A stretch of 64,000 nucleotides of DNA from JANNNF01 sp963772935 (GCA_963772935.1 CAVYZK010000008.1:372001-436000), one strand, 5' to 3'; shown: positions 17,420-28,140, numbered from the stretch's first letter. Made by a program: numbers and translations. The notes: generated from the letters alone by a model not told the origin.

Positions 17420-17485
17420 ACCAACCCCCAAGCCAAGTGGGTCAATATTGGAATAATACTGTTTCCAAGTAAAGGGTTTAACCCG

Positions 17486-18118
17486 CTATTTTGTGCCAAA
17501 CATCCGGTCACCCGCATCCCCTAGGCCCGGAACGATATAACCGTGATCATTCAAATGGCTATCGACCGAAGCTGTCACGATCGGAACATCGGGGTGGGCG
17601 GCTTTCATCCGGGCAATTCCTTCCGGCGAGGCCAGCAGGCACAAAAACCGGATTTCCCGCGCGCCGGCTTTTTTCAGCAGATCAATCGCCGCAGCCGAGG
17701 AATTGCCGGTGGCCAGCATCGGATCGACGACGATGCAGATGCGGTCCTCCAACTGATCGGGCAGTTTGCAGTAATATTGAACCGGTTGCAGGGTTTCGGG
17801 GTCGCGGTACAGGCCCACAAACCCCACCCGCGCCGCCGGGATCAGTTCCAGAATCCCGTCCAGCAAGCCGTTGCCCGCCCGCAGAATGGAAATCAGCGCC
17901 AGTTTCTTGCCATCAATCGCCGGGGCGTCCATCGGCTCCAGCGGAGTTTCGATCCGCTTGGTGGTCATCGGCAGTTCGCGCGTGACCTCATAGGCCAGCA
18001 ACAGGCTGATTTCGCGCAGAAGTTTGCGGAAACTGGCGGTCGAGGTGTCCTTTTCCCGCATCAGCGTCAGCTTGTGCTGGACCAGCGGGTGGGCGACGAC
18101 GGTCAGGTGGTCAAGCAT
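17486..18118 (-). CDS. upp: Uracil phosphoribosyltransferase
   Basis: Makes UMP from uracil and PRPP. The 210-residue protein shows the N-terminal HPLVQHKLTLMREKDTS, a PRPP loop DPMLATGNSSAAAI (about residues 131-144) and the C-terminal GLGDAGDRMFGTK typical of Upp. It is the last gene of the salvage operon and overlaps the end of add by 8 bp, so translation is probably coupled. Cytidine and uridine breakdown by the upstream genes would supply its uracil. Confidence 0.97.
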   Translation of the reverse strand: MLDHLTVVAHPLVQHKLTLMREKDTSTASFRKLLREISLLLAYEVTRELPMTTKRIETPLEPMDAPAIDGKKLALISILRAGNGLLDGILELIPAARVGFVGLYRDPETLQPVQYYCKLPDQLEDRICIVVDPMLATGNSSAAAIDLLKKAGAREIRFLCLLASPEGIARMKAAHPDVPIVTASVDSHLNDHGYIVPGLGDAGDRMFGTK

Positions 18119-19103
18119 GGGCGGCCTCCAGTTTCTTGGTCAATTTGGCGCGTGTATCGGCGTCGCAGAAGGCCGCGTCAAGCGAGGTGCGGGCGATGGT
18201 CTGAAACACGCCGTCATCCCAGTCGAACGCATCGTGCAGCCGGTCATATTCCTGCGCCATCGTGGTGTGAAAGAACGGCGGATCGTCGGTGCTGACCGTG
18301 ACCTTGACGCCCCTTTCGTAAAGCTGGCCAATGGGATGCGCGCGAAAGCTCGGGTAAAGGCCAAGCGCCACGTTCGATCCCGGGCAGACCTCCAGCACGG
18401 TGCCCGCCTCGGCCAATTCGTCCACCAAGCGCCAGATCTTCGATGGCACGCACGCCATGGCCGATGCGTTCCACCCCCAGATCGTGCAGCGCCGCGCGGA
18501 TGCTGTCTGGCCCGCCCCATTCGCCCGCATGCGCGGTCAGCCGCAAACCCGCCTCGCGCGCCATGTCGAACGACCAGCGGAAGTCCTTTGGTTGCAACAC
18601 CTTTTCATCGCCCGCGATGCCGAACCCCACGATCCAGTCGCCCGCCGTTTCCGCCGCACAGCGGGCAGTCTCACGCGCCTTGTCGGGGCCGAAATGCCGG
18701 ATGCAGGTGATGATCCCGCGCAGGGTGATGCCCATGTCGCGTTCGGCCTGATCTGCGGCCTCGCGGATCGCGTGCAGATATTCGCGCCACGCGCCCACAT
18801 CGCGCCCGCCGCAGAAATCTGGCGAGAGGAAAGTTTCGCTGTAGATCACGCCACTTGCCGCGCTTTCTTCCAGCACGGCGAGCGTCAGTCTGGCGTAATC
18901 CTCGGGGTTTTCAGGGTCTCGGTCGCGGCCTCATACACCTTCAGGAAATCCCAGAAGTCCTTGTATTTATAGCCGCCTTTTTCGTCAAAGATCCCCGACA
19001 GGTCCATGTGTTTCTGCTTGGCCAGCCCCCGGATGAAGGCAGGCGGGGCCGCGCCTTCCAGATGCAGGTGCAGCTCGACCTTTGGCATGTCTTTGATCAT
19101 CAT
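18111..19103 (-). CDS. add: Adenosine deaminase (two frameshifts)
   Basis: Converts (deoxy)adenosine to (deoxy)inosine. Metal and catalytic motifs are present: VELHLHLEGA near the start, TAHAGEWGG in the middle, and VSTDDPPFF near the end. The frame breaks twice: one G missing from the G-run 18904-18907 (after ETLKTP), and one extra A at 18427-18428 (after AIEDLAL). Correcting both gives a continuous 330-residue protein of normal length. The ATG overlaps the deoB stop (ATGA) and the 3' end overlaps upp. Homopolymer context suggests assembly errors. Confidence 0.92.
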
Positions 19104-20299
19104 AGGAAACTTACCCCCGGCCCTTGTGCAGCGACACCCAGATGGGCCGCAACCGACGCCCCCACATCCACAAACCCGCGCAGCCCAACCTCGCGCAGCC
19201 CCACGCCATAGCCCACCACCGGCACCCGTTCACGCGTATGTTCGGTGCCCCGGAACGTGGGATCGTTGCCATGATCGGCGGTGAAAATCGCCAGATCGCC
19301 GGGGCGCAGACGCGACAGGAAGGCAGGCAATTGCGCGTCGAACCATTCGAGCGCGCGGGCATAGCCTGCCACATCGCGCGGGTGGCCGTAGAGGGTGTCG
19401 AACTCGACAAAGTTCGCAAAGGTCAAGGAACCGGGTTCGGCATCGGCTGCAAGGGCGGTAAGATGTTCGAAAAGGTCAGCATCAGCTTTTCCCCTTCCAC
19501 AGCTTGCCAATGCCCTGCATCGAGAAAATATCGCCGATCTTGCCTACAGCATGGGTCGCCCGCCCTGCCCCAGCCACCCAATCCAGCAAGGTCGGGGCTG
19601 GTGGGGCAATCGCGAAATCCCGGCGGTTGGCGGTGCGCTTGAAATTGCCAGCCTCGCCGGTAAAGGGCCGCGCGATCACCCGGCCCACCTTTCGGGCGTG
19701 CAGATAGGGGGCCAGATCGGCGCAGAGCTTGCAGCAGACCGGTCCAACCCGAAGGCCTGTTCATGCGCCGCAATCTGGAAAACGCTGTCGGCAGAGGTAT
19801 AGCAGATCGGCCAACCGGTGCGCAGATGTTCGGCGCAATGCGCTTCGATGATCGGCACGCCAGAGGCATGGCAATTGCCAAGGATGCCCTCGGTGCCCGC
19901 CAGACGGCAGACCTCGGCCACCAGATCGGGCGGAAAGGCGGGGACGGTGTCGGGGAAATAGGTCCAGTCCCACGGCACCGGCACGCCCGCCAGTTCCCAA
20001 TGGCCGGACGGCGTGTCCTTGCCGCGCGACACCTCGGTCGCGGCCCCCCACAAGCCTTGTGGTGCCGCGTCAAACCCCGGCATCGCGGCCCCCGACGCCA
20101 GCCGGACCGCCGCGCCAAGACCCAAGCCATCCAGATTGGGCATCCGCAGCGGCCCGCTGCGCCCGTCATCGGCGCGACCAGCGGCGCAGGCCTGGGCGAT
20201 ATGCGCCAAGGTGTTGGAACCGGCATCGCCAAAATCCGCCGCATCGGGCGCGCCGCCGCAACCGACAGAATCCATCACGATCAGAAAAGCGCGGGGCAT
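19100..20299 (-). CDS. deoB: Phosphopentomutase (two frameshifts)
   Basis: Interconverts (deoxy)ribose 1-phosphate and 5-phosphate. The N-terminus MPRAFLIVMDSVGCGGAPDA carries the metal-binding Asp, GKDTPSGHWE is the substrate motif, and the C-terminal part has FTADHGNDPTFRGTEHTRE with the remaining metal ligands. The frame shifts near 19729 (a base apparently missing) and at the T-run 19487-19490 (one base extra). Together they restore the frame, giving 399 residues, the family size. It starts 1 bp from the deoA stop and overlaps add. It links deoA products to central metabolism. Confidence 0.92.
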
Positions 20300-20300
20300 G

Positions 20301-21608
20301 TCAGGCGATCCTTTTCAGCACAAGGGGCGGCTCGGCATCACAACTGGGGCGAATGCTGTAGGCGGCCTGCACTGCACGCACCGCCGCCCGTGCGGCATCC
20401 TCGGTCGCGGCATGGACCATGGCAATCGGCACGCCTGCGCCCGCTTCCTCGCCCAGACCCGCCATGTCGGACAACCCGACCGACGGGTTCACGCGGTCGG
20501 TCATCTGCACCCGCCCCGCCCCCAGATGCACCACCGCCAGCCCAAGCGCCTGCCCGTCAATCGCGGCGATCACGCCATCGTCCAGCGCGGGCACCTCCAT
20601 CACCACCGGGGCTGCGGGCAGACGGTCGGGCCAGCGATCGACGAAATCGGCGGGGCCACCCTGGGCCGCCACCATGCGGCCGAAACATTCTGCCGCCGCC
20701 CCGGATTCCAGCGCCTGAATGATGCGCCCTGCCCCGTCCGCCGCGTCTGCCGCAAGCCCGCCAAGCGCCAAAGCCTCGCCGCCCAAGGCTGCCGTCAGAT
20801 CCCACAGAGCCACGTTGATCGAGGTGCCGGTCAGGGTTTCCATCACCTCGATCACCTCCAGCGCGTTGCCTGCGGCGGTGGCCAGCGGTTGCGACATATC
20901 GGTGATCAGGGCAGTGGTCATGCAGCCCGCCCCTTGCGCGGTGCTGACCAGGGCGCGGGCCAAGGCCTCGGCCTCCTCAAGGGTCTTCATGAAGGCGCCA
21001 GAGCCGCATTTCACATCCAGAACAAGGCCTTCCAACCCCGCCGCCAGCTTTTTCGACAGGATTGAGGCGGTGATCAGGTCAATCGACGCCACCGTGCCCG
21101 TCACATCGCGGATGGCATAAAGCCTGCGGTCGGCAGGGGCAATATCGCCGCCTGCCGCCACAATCGCGCAGCCCACATCCGCCATCTGGCGGCGCAAGGC
21201 AGCGTCGGTCAGGGTGGTGCGAAAGCCGGGGATCGACTCCAGCTTGTCCAGCGTGCCCCCCGTATGGCCCAGCCCCCGGCCCGAGATCATCGGGACATAG
21301 GCCCCGCAGGCCGCCATTGCCGGTGCCAGCAGCAGCGACACGCAATCGCCAATGCCCCCGGTGGAATGTTTGTCCAGCACTGGCCCCGGCAGATCCCACT
21401 GCATGACGTTGCCGCTGTCGCGCATCGCGCGGGTCAGGGCCACGCGGCCCGCATCGCCCAAACCCCGCAGCAGAACCGCCATCGCAAAGGCCCCCGCCTG
21501 CGCATCGCTGACAGCCCCCGAGGCCAGCCCTTGGGCGAACCAGCCAAGGTCGTCCTGCGACAGCGCCCCGCCATCGCGCAGCTTGGCGATGATGGCGCGG
21601 GCGTCCAT
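20301..21608 (-). CDS. deoA: Thymidine phosphorylase
   Basis: Splits thymidine (and deoxyuridine) into base and deoxyribose 1-phosphate. The 435-residue protein contains DKHSTGGIGD (thymidine/pyrimidine phosphorylase signature) with SGRGLGHTGGTLDKLE, and the Lys-containing VLDVKCGSGAF. The ATG at 21608 overlaps the cdd stop by one base; the frame is open further upstream only because it runs through cdd. The product deoxyribose 1-phosphate goes to the adjacent DeoB. Confidence 0.96.
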   Translation of the reverse strand: MDARAIIAKLRDGGALSQDDLGWFAQGLASGAVSDAQAGAFAMAVLLRGLGDAGRVALTRAMRDSGNVMQWDLPGPVLDKHSTGGIGDCVSLLLAPAMAACGAYVPMISGRGLGHTGGTLDKLESIPGFRTTLTDAALRRQMADVGCAIVAAGGDIAPADRRLYAIRDVTGTVASIDLITASILSKKLAAGLEGLVLDVKCGSGAFMKTLEEAEALARALVSTAQGAGCMTTALITDMSQPLATAAGNALEVIEVMETLTGTSINVALWDLTAALGGEALALGGLAADAADGAGRIIQALESGAAAECFGRMVAAQGGPADFVDRWPDRLPAAPVVMEVPALDDGVIAAIDGQALGLAVVHLGAGRVQMTDRVNPSVGLSDMAGLGEEAGAGVPIAMVHAATEDAARAAVRAVQAAYSIRPSCDAEPPLVLKRIA

Positions 21609-22000
21609 CAGGTGCGGTCCATATGGGCGGCGGTGAACACCCCGGGCAGCAGGTCGGCCACCGTGATGGTTTTGGATTTGCCATCGGTGGTACACAGGGT
21701 GACGCGCACATCCTGATCGGCAAATTCCGCCAGCTTCTGACGGCAGCCGCCACAGCAGGGCACGGGTTCGGGGCTGTCGGCAATCACGACCACCTCGGCA
21801 ATCCGCGTGTCCCCGGCGGCGATCATCGCGGCAATCGCCCCGGCCTCGGCGCAGGTGCCTTCGGGGTAGGCCACGTTTTCGACATTGCAGCCGACATGCA
21901 CAGCCCCCGAAGTGGCCCGGATCGCCGCCCCCACCTTGAAGCGGGAATAGGGCGCATAGGCGCGCAGGCGCACAGCGGTTGCGGCGGTGAGAAGGGACAT
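21608..22000 (-). CDS. cdd: Cytidine deaminase
   Basis: Deaminates cytidine and deoxycytidine to uridine and deoxyuridine. The 130-residue enzyme has the zinc and proton-shuttle motif TCAEAGAI (Cys ligand and catalytic Glu) and the second Cys pair PCCGGCRQ. This is the short tetrameric type. It is the first gene of the salvage operon; its upstream region contains a copy of an intergenic repeat (22090-22138). The stop overlaps the deoA start. Confidence 0.95.
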   Translation of the reverse strand: MSLLTAATAVRLRAYAPYSRFKVGAAIRATSGAVHVGCNVENVAYPEGTCAEAGAIAAMIAAGDTRIAEVVVIADSPEPVPCCGGCRQKLAEFADQDVRVTLCTTDGKSKTITVADLLPGVFTAAHMDRT

Positions 22001-22089
22001 CGGGGCCTCCGGGTTCTTGACCATTTGGTCGGGAAGTGTGGGGCGGATGGGGCTGGGTTGCAAGAGTTGCGCGTTTGGCATGCGGCGGA

Positions 22090-22138
22090 GCGGGGGCCAG
22101 CCCCCGCACCCCCGGGATACTTTCAGACAGAAAATAGG
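22090..22138 (-). repeat. Intergenic repeat family 1, copy 1
   Basis: Read on the minus strand: TTTTCTGTCT, AAAGTATCCC, then GGGGGTGCGGGGG and a perfect hairpin GCGGGGGC/GCCCCCGC (22090-22107). It lies directly after the cupin gene stop. Related copies are at 30376-30439 and 59235-59296. Confidence 0.7.
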
Positions 22139-22139
22139 G

Positions 22140-23223
22140 TCAGAGAGTTGTGGTCGCCGGATTGCCCGGCAGGCTGACCTCCAGCAGTTCCAGATCATCC
22201 GTGGCGTCAGAATAGCGCGTCGCCATGCCCGGGCGGGATCACGAAGGCGTCGCCCATGGACAGACGGTAGGGGTCTTTGCCCTGCCCCTCGAGTGTCATT
22301 TCGCCCGCCATCACATAGGTGAACAGGATATCCCCCTGATGCGTCGTCCACGGGGCGACCCCATTCGGCCGGGCGACCATCACCGACGCAACGCCCCCGG
22401 TGCCCGCGTTGATGGTGGTGTCGCGGGCGTCAAAGCCGGGAATGCGGAACGGGCCGAAGCTGCCCTTGGCCCCGACGTTATGCACAAACCGCTGGCCATC
22501 CCAGATGCGGTCGGGGCGCAGGTGCGGGGTGGGCAGGGTCATGTCGTGGTCGATCTCGGTCACATGATCGGCGGGCACGCCGATTTCGATGACTTCAATC
22601 CCGTCGCTGGCATGCAGCACCCGGTGGCGGATTTGCGGCGGCTGGATAAAGCAATCGCCCGCGTTCAGGCGGATCGGGCCGCCCTGATCTTCATAGACCA
22701 CATCGACCCAGCCCTTGACGCAGAAGATGAGCTGAAACCCGACGCGGTGGAAATGCACCATATCGGGCACCGGGCCACCATCGGGGATGCGGATGTGGCT
22801 GGCGATCATCGCGCCGCCCAGACGGGTGGGGATGAGGTCGCGGTAGTGCATGCCCGCGCGGCCGATCACCCATGGCGCCTGATCAGCCAGACGGCGCACG
22901 ACAAAGGCGTGTTCGGTGGCGGGCAGCACCATTGGCGGGTTCAGCTCGTCAATTTCGATGCGGGTGCCATTCGGCGCGGTCAGGCTGCGTTGGCCGCCCG
23001 CGAAGCCATCAGGATCTTCGGTCAGGATGCGCAGCGTGCCGGGCGATTCCGTCGCCCCCTTCTGGATGCGCAGGCGCAGACCATGGCCGGACAGCACCGC
23101 AACTTCGGGGTTGTCGGCGGGATAGATGGAATCCAGCCGCATCCCCAAGGTCTTGGTGTAGAACGGCAAGTCGTTGCGCAGCTCTGCGGTGGGCAGGCGG
23201 ATTTCGGCGCGGGTCTCGGTCAT
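22140..23223 (-). CDS. VOC/cupin-domain protein (frameshifted)
   Basis: A protein of about 360 residues. The N-terminus (TAELRNDLPFYTKTLGMRLD, then LSGHGLRLRI) resembles a glyoxalase/VOC half. The rest is cupin-like, with HFHRVGFQLIFCVKGWVDVVY and PPQIRHRVLHAS, then a second cupin segment near the end. At 22228-22233 one extra base shifts the frame after FVIPPG. The shifted frame continues MATRYSDATDDLELLEVS and ends at 22140, a plausible cupin C-terminus. As written the protein stops at 22207. The substrate is unknown. It is divergent from maeB. Confidence 0.7.
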
Positions 23224-23363
23224 TTGATGCCTCTGATTTTCCGCCGCATCGTGGTGGGGCATTGCGGGATTTGCAAGCCAGTGCGAAAAGACCATAGGAA
23301 AAGCCGCCGTTGGCGTGCGGGGAAAAGTGGTTTAAGGCTAAACCAAATTCTAGGGGGTGGGAA

Positions 23364-25643
23364 ATGGACGATACTCGGCACGACAACGCGCGGCAGGCGG
23401 CGCTGGATTATCATGAGTTTCCCAAGCCCGGTAAGCTGGAAATCCGCGCGACCAAGCCCCTTGCCAATGGCCGTGACCTGAGCCGCGCCTATTCCCCCGG
23501 CGTGGCCGAGGCCTGTCTGGAGATCAAGGCCGACCCGACCGCCGCCGCCCGGTACACCACGCGGGGCAATCTGGTGGCGGTCGTCACCAACGGCACGGCC
23601 GTTCTGGGCCTTGGCAACATCGGCGCGCTTGCCAGCAAGCCGGTGATGGAGGGCAAGGCGGTTCTGTTCAAGAAATTCGCCAACATCGACTGCTTCGATA
23701 TCGAGGTGAACGAGCCCGACCCCGAGAAACTCGCCGCCATCGTCTGCGCGCTGGAGCCGACCTTTGGCGCGATCAATCTGGAAGACATCAAGGCCCCCGA
23801 CTGCTTCATCGTCGAAAAGCTGTGCCGGGAACGGATGAAAATTCCGGTGTTCCACGATGACCAGCACGGCACCGCGATCGTGGTGGGGGCTGCGGCCACC
23901 AATGCGCTGATCGTGGCGGGCAAAAGCTTTGATCAGGTCAAGGTGGTGTCAACGGGCGGCGGGGCTGCCGGGATTGCCTGCCTTGAGATGCTGGTAAAGC
24001 TGGGCGTGCGGCGCGAGAATATCTGGCTCTGCGATCTGGAAGGGCTGGTTTACAATGGCCGCGCCGCGCAGATGACGCCGCAGAAGGCCAACTTTGCCCA
24101 AGGCACCACGCAGGCCACCTTGGCCGATGTGATCGGCGGGGCAGACCTGTTCCTCGGCCTGTCCGGCCCGGGTGTGCTGACGCCCGAAATGGTGGCCACC
24201 ATGGCCCCCAGCCCGATCATCTTTGCCCTTGCCAACCCGACCCCCGAGATCACGCCGGATGAGGTCCGCTCGGTCGCCCCGACCGCCATCATCGCCACGG
24301 GGCGCAGCGATTTTCCCAATCAGGTCAACAACGTGCTGTGTTTCCCCTTCATCTTCCGGGGGGCGCTGGATGTGGGGGCCACCACGATCAACGACGAGAT
24401 GGAACTGGCCTGTATCGAGGGCATCGCCGCCCTCGCCCGCGCCACCACCAGCGCCGAGGCCGCTGCCGCTTATCGCAGCGAGACCCTGACCTTTGGCGCG
24501 GATTATCTGATCCCCAAACCCTTCGACCCCCGCCTGATGGGTGTCGTGGCCACCGCCGTCGCCAAGGCCGCGATGGAAACCGGCGTCGCCACCCGCCCCT
24601 TGGCCGACATTGCCGCCTACAAGGCGCAGCTTGACGGGTCGGTGTTCAAATCGGCCATGCTGATGCGGTCGGTGTTCGAGGCCTCCAAACTCGCCAGCCG
24701 CCGCATTGTCTTTGCCGAAGGCGAGGATGAACGCGTGCTGCGCGCCGCCAACGCGATGCTGGAGGAAACCACCGATGTGCCGATCCTGATCGGCCGCCCC
24801 GAAGTGGTCGAGGCCCGCTGCGAACGTGCGGGCCTGCCGATCCGTCCGGGCCGCGATTTCCATCTGGTGAACCCCGAAAACGACCACCGCTTCCGCGATT
24901 ACTGGGGCACGTATCACGATCTGATGGCCCGCCGGGGCGTGACGCCCGACATTGCCCGCGCCGTGATGCGCACCAACACCACCGCGATTGCCGCGATCAT
25001 GGTGCATCGGGACGAGGCCGACAGCATGATCTGCGGCACCTTTGGCCAGTATAACTGGCACCTGGGCTATGTCCGCCAGATCCTTGCACGCGATGGGTTG
25101 CACCCGGTCGGCGCGCTGTCGCTGATGATCCTTGAGGACGGCCCGCTGTTCATCGCCGACACCCATGTGCATCCCGAACCGACCGCGCATGAGATCATGG
25201 AAACCGTGCTCGGGGCCGCCCGCCATGTGCGCCGCTTTGGCCTGACGCCAAAGATCGCGCTGTGCACGCAAAGCCAGTTCGGCAACCTCGACAACGGCAA
25301 TGCCCGCCGCATGCGTGAGGCGCTGGAACTGCTGGACCTGCGCGAACCGGACTTTGCCTATGAGGGCGAGATGAACATCGACGCCGCCCTTGACCAGGGC
25401 ATCCGCGACCGCCTGATGCCCGGCGCGCGCTATGAAGGGGCGGCCAACGTGCTGGTGTTCGCGTCGTCCGAGGTGGCATCGGGCGTGCGCAACATCCTGA
25501 AGATGAAGGCAGGCGGGCTGGAGGTCGGGCCGATCCTGATCGGCATGGGCAACAAGGCGCATGTGGTGACACCCGCGATCACGGCGCGGGGTTTGCTGAA
25601 CATGTCGGCCATCGCGGGCACGCCTGTGGCGCAGTATGGGTGA
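23364..25643 (+). CDS. maeB: NADP-dependent malic enzyme (MaeB type)
   Basis: Oxidatively decarboxylates malate to pyruvate, giving NADPH. The 759-residue protein has an N-terminal malic domain (SRAYSPGVAEACLEI; FHDDQHGTAIVVGAA), an NAD(P)-binding domain (VVSTGGGAAGIACLEM) and a C-terminal phosphotransacetylase-like domain from about residue 435, which in this family is regulatory rather than catalytic. ATG 23364 follows a strong G-rich Shine-Dalgarno. It probably balances TCA intermediates and supplies NADPH during growth on glycerol, rhamnose or propionate, whose genes are also in this window. Confidence 0.95.
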   Translation: MDDTRHDNARQAALDYHEFPKPGKLEIRATKPLANGRDLSRAYSPGVAEACLEIKADPTAAARYTTRGNLVAVVTNGTAVLGLGNIGALASKPVMEGKAVLFKKFANIDCFDIEVNEPDPEKLAAIVCALEPTFGAINLEDIKAPDCFIVEKLCRERMKIPVFHDDQHGTAIVVGAAATNALIVAGKSFDQVKVVSTGGGAAGIACLEMLVKLGVRRENIWLCDLEGLVYNGRAAQMTPQKANFAQGTTQATLADVIGGADLFLGLSGPGVLTPEMVATMAPSPIIFALANPTPEITPDEVRSVAPTAIIATGRSDFPNQVNNVLCFPFIFRGALDVGATTINDEMELACIEGIAALARATTSAEAAAAYRSETLTFGADYLIPKPFDPRLMGVVATAVAKAAMETGVATRPLADIAAYKAQLDGSVFKSAMLMRSVFEASKLASRRIVFAEGEDERVLRAANAMLEETTDVPILIGRPEVVEARCERAGLPIRPGRDFHLVNPENDHRFRDYWGTYHDLMARRGVTPDIARAVMRTNTTAIAAIMVHRDEADSMICGTFGQYNWHLGYVRQILARDGLHPVGALSLMILEDGPLFIADTHVHPEPTAHEIMETVLGAARHVRRFGLTPKIALCTQSQFGNLDNGNARRMREALELLDLREPDFAYEGEMNIDAALDQGIRDRLMPGARYEGAANVLVFASSEVASGVRNILKMKAGGLEVGPILIGMGNKAHVVTPAITARGLLNMSAIAGTPVAQYG

Positions 25644-26125
25644 AGGCGGCGCTTATTCGAGAAAGGAAAAAGCACGCGCCGTGAACCTGTCCGCCGTTCT
25701 GGGCTGGGCTGCGGTCTGCGTGTGGACACTGGGCGGGAATATCTTTGGCACGGACATCATCTATGCTGCGATCATCGGCCTGCCGATCGCTTTTGCTGCA
25801 AGCTGGGGCATCAGCGCGCCGATCTTGTGGCGTATATTGCAGCGGCCTGTCGGGTATCTGCGCGCCGCAGGAAGCGGGGCGGGCATCGCCGCAGTGATGG
25901 CGTTGGCGTCCATCGTGATCGGGCGGTTCATGGCATGGACAACGTATCAGGACGGAAGCTTTCGTTCGCAGATAGGCGGCGGCGATTATGTGCAATCGGT
26001 AAACGGGGTGCTGACGCCCTATGGCTGGCAGGTTGGTTTTTCAGAACAGCCTGATCCTGATTGCCATCGGACTGTGCATCGGTCTGGCAATCCGGGCGTT
26101 GATCGGTCCGGGGCGCAGAACCTGA
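25636..26125 (+). CDS. Small membrane protein, unknown (frameshifted)
   Basis: Not a recognised family. Hydrophobic segments appear at VLGWAAVCVWTLGG, IIYAAIIGLPIAFAAS and GIAAVMALASIVIG. A fourth clear membrane helix (SLILIAIGLCIGLAIRALI) exists only in another frame after the T-run 26037-26041. Removing one T joins it and ends the protein at 26125, about 162 residues. The start is ATG 25636, overlapping the maeB stop, or GTG 25681 behind AAAGGA. The 8-bp overlap suggests coupling to maeB. Confidence 0.6.
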
Positions 26126-26247
26126 CGTCACGGGTGGGTGCAGTTGGTCATGCACCAGACCTTTGGCCATAGTTTCAGCCATCCCCGTTGCATCCCGCCC
26201 CCTGCCTGCCGTAACACTTGGGGCCAAGCGCGCAGGGAGGCCCGGCC

Positions 26248-28140
26248 ATGACATACGCAGCGGTTTACGAAGGCTGGCAGGCCGACCCCGAGGCCTTCTG
26301 GATGCAGGCCGCAGGGCATATCGACTGGACCCGCGCGCCAACCCACGCCCTGAACGCCAGCCGCGCGCCGTTCTACGAATGGTACACCGACGCACAAGTG
26401 AACACCTGTTTCAACGCGGTGGACCGGCATGTGCTGGCGGGGCGGGGCGATCAGGCGGCGATCCTTCATGACAGCCCGGTCACGGGCACCAAGGCCCGCG
26501 TGACTTATGCTCAGTTGCAGGCCGAGACTGCGCAACTTGCGGGTGCGTTGCAGGCGCGGGGCGTGGGCAAGGGCGACCGGGTGATCATCTACATGCCGAT
26601 GGTGCCAGAGGCGGTGGTAGCAATGCTTGCCTGCGCACGGATCGGGGCCATTCACTGCGTGGTGTTTGGCGGCTTTGCGGCTGCCGAACTGGCGGTCAGG
26701 ATTGATGATTGCACGCCGAAAGCCATCCTTGCCGCGTCCTGCGGGGTCGAGCCTGCGCGGGTTCTGGCCTATAAGCCGCTGATAGATCAGGCCATTGCTC
26801 TTGCCAGCCACACACCCGATTTCTGCGTGATCCTGCAACGCCCGCAAGCCCTGGCCGATCTGACCCCGGATCGCGATATCGACTGGGCCGCTTTCATCGC
26901 TGGTGCCACCCCTGCCGCATGTGTGCCGGTTGAAGGCAATCACCCGGCCTATATCCTCTATACCTCTGGCACCACTGGCGCGCCCAAGGGCGTGGTGCGT
27001 CCCACGGCAGGCCATCTGGTGGCGCTGTCCTGGACCATGCGGTCGATCTATGACTGCGGCCCCGGCGATGTGTTCTGGGCGGCGTCCGATGTGGGCTGGG
27101 TCGTGGGCCACAGCTATATCTGCTACGGCCCGCTGATCGCCGGATGTACAACCGTGATGTATGAAGGCAAGCCCGTGGGCACGCCCGACGCCGCCGCCTT
27201 CTGGCGGGTGATTGCCGAACATAAGGTACGCTGTTTCTTTACCGCCCCTACCGCGCTGCGGGCAATCAAGCGGGATGATCCGCAGGGCCTGCTGGTGCCG
27301 GGGCACGACCTTTCGGGGTTGAAATCGCTGTTTCTGGCGGGCGAACGGGCGGACCCGGATACGATCCTCTGGGCGCAGCGCCACCTGAAGGTTCCGGTGA
27401 TCGACCATTGGTGGCAGACCGAAACCGGCTATGCCATCGCCGCCAATCCCTTGGGGATCGAGGCTTTACCGGTGAAAATCGGCAGCCCCGCCGTGCCGAT
27501 GCCGGGCTTTGACGTGCAGGTGCTGGATGACGCCGGGCATCCGGTATCGTCGGGCACCCTCGGGGCCATCGCCATCCGCCTGCCCCTGCCACCCGGCACC
27601 CTGCCCACCCTGTGGAACGCGGAAAGCCGGTTCGAGAAAAGCTATCTGGCGCATTTTCCCGGCTACTATGAAACCGGCGATGCAGGCTATGTCGATGCGC
27701 ACGGCTATCTCTACATCATGGCGCGCACCGATGACGTGATCAACGTGGCCGGCCACCGCTTGTCTACCGGCGCGATGGAGGAGGTTCTGGCCGCCCACCC
27801 CGACGTCGCCGAATGCGCGGTCATCGGGGTGGCCGATGCCTTGAAAGGCCAGTCGCCACTGGGGTTCTTGTGCCTGAACAAGGGTTGCAGCCGCGATGCT
27901 GCCGATGTGGTCGCCGACTGCGTTGCCCTGATGCGCGAAAAGATCGGCCCGGTCGCTGATTTCAAACGCGCCGTGGTGGTGGACCGGTTGCCCAAAACCC
28001 GCTCCGGCAAAATTCTGCGCAGCACCATGGGCAAGATCGCCGATGGGGTGACGTGGAAAATGCCCGCCACCATCGACGACCCGGCCATCCTGGACGAAAT
28101 CACCGATGCGTTGCGCAGTCTGGGCTATGCCAAAGCCTGA
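26248..28140 (+). CDS. prpE: Propionate-CoA ligase
   Basis: Activates propionate (and possibly acetate) to the CoA thioester via an acyl-AMP. This is a 630-residue ANL-superfamily enzyme with the P-loop-like YTSGTTGAPKGVV, WWQTETGYAI, FPGYYETGDAG and the catalytic-lysine tail LPKTRSGKILR. PrpE rather than Acs is supported by YEGWQADPEAFW at the N-terminus and by its length. The ATG at 26248 has GGAGG upstream. The carboxylation genes for methylmalonyl-CoA are not in this window. Confidence 0.92.
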   Translation: MTYAAVYEGWQADPEAFWMQAAGHIDWTRAPTHALNASRAPFYEWYTDAQVNTCFNAVDRHVLAGRGDQAAILHDSPVTGTKARVTYAQLQAETAQLAGALQARGVGKGDRVIIYMPMVPEAVVAMLACARIGAIHCVVFGGFAAAELAVRIDDCTPKAILAASCGVEPARVLAYKPLIDQAIALASHTPDFCVILQRPQALADLTPDRDIDWAAFIAGATPAACVPVEGNHPAYILYTSGTTGAPKGVVRPTAGHLVALSWTMRSIYDCGPGDVFWAASDVGWVVGHSYICYGPLIAGCTTVMYEGKPVGTPDAAAFWRVIAEHKVRCFFTAPTALRAIKRDDPQGLLVPGHDLSGLKSLFLAGERADPDTILWAQRHLKVPVIDHWWQTETGYAIAANPLGIEALPVKIGSPAVPMPGFDVQVLDDAGHPVSSGTLGAIAIRLPLPPGTLPTLWNAESRFEKSYLAHFPGYYETGDAGYVDAHGYLYIMARTDDVINVAGHRLSTGAMEEVLAAHPDVAECAVIGVADALKGQSPLGFLCLNKGCSRDAADVVADCVALMREKIGPVADFKRAVVVDRLPKTRSGKILRSTMGKIADGVTWKMPATIDDPAILDEITDALRSLGYAKA

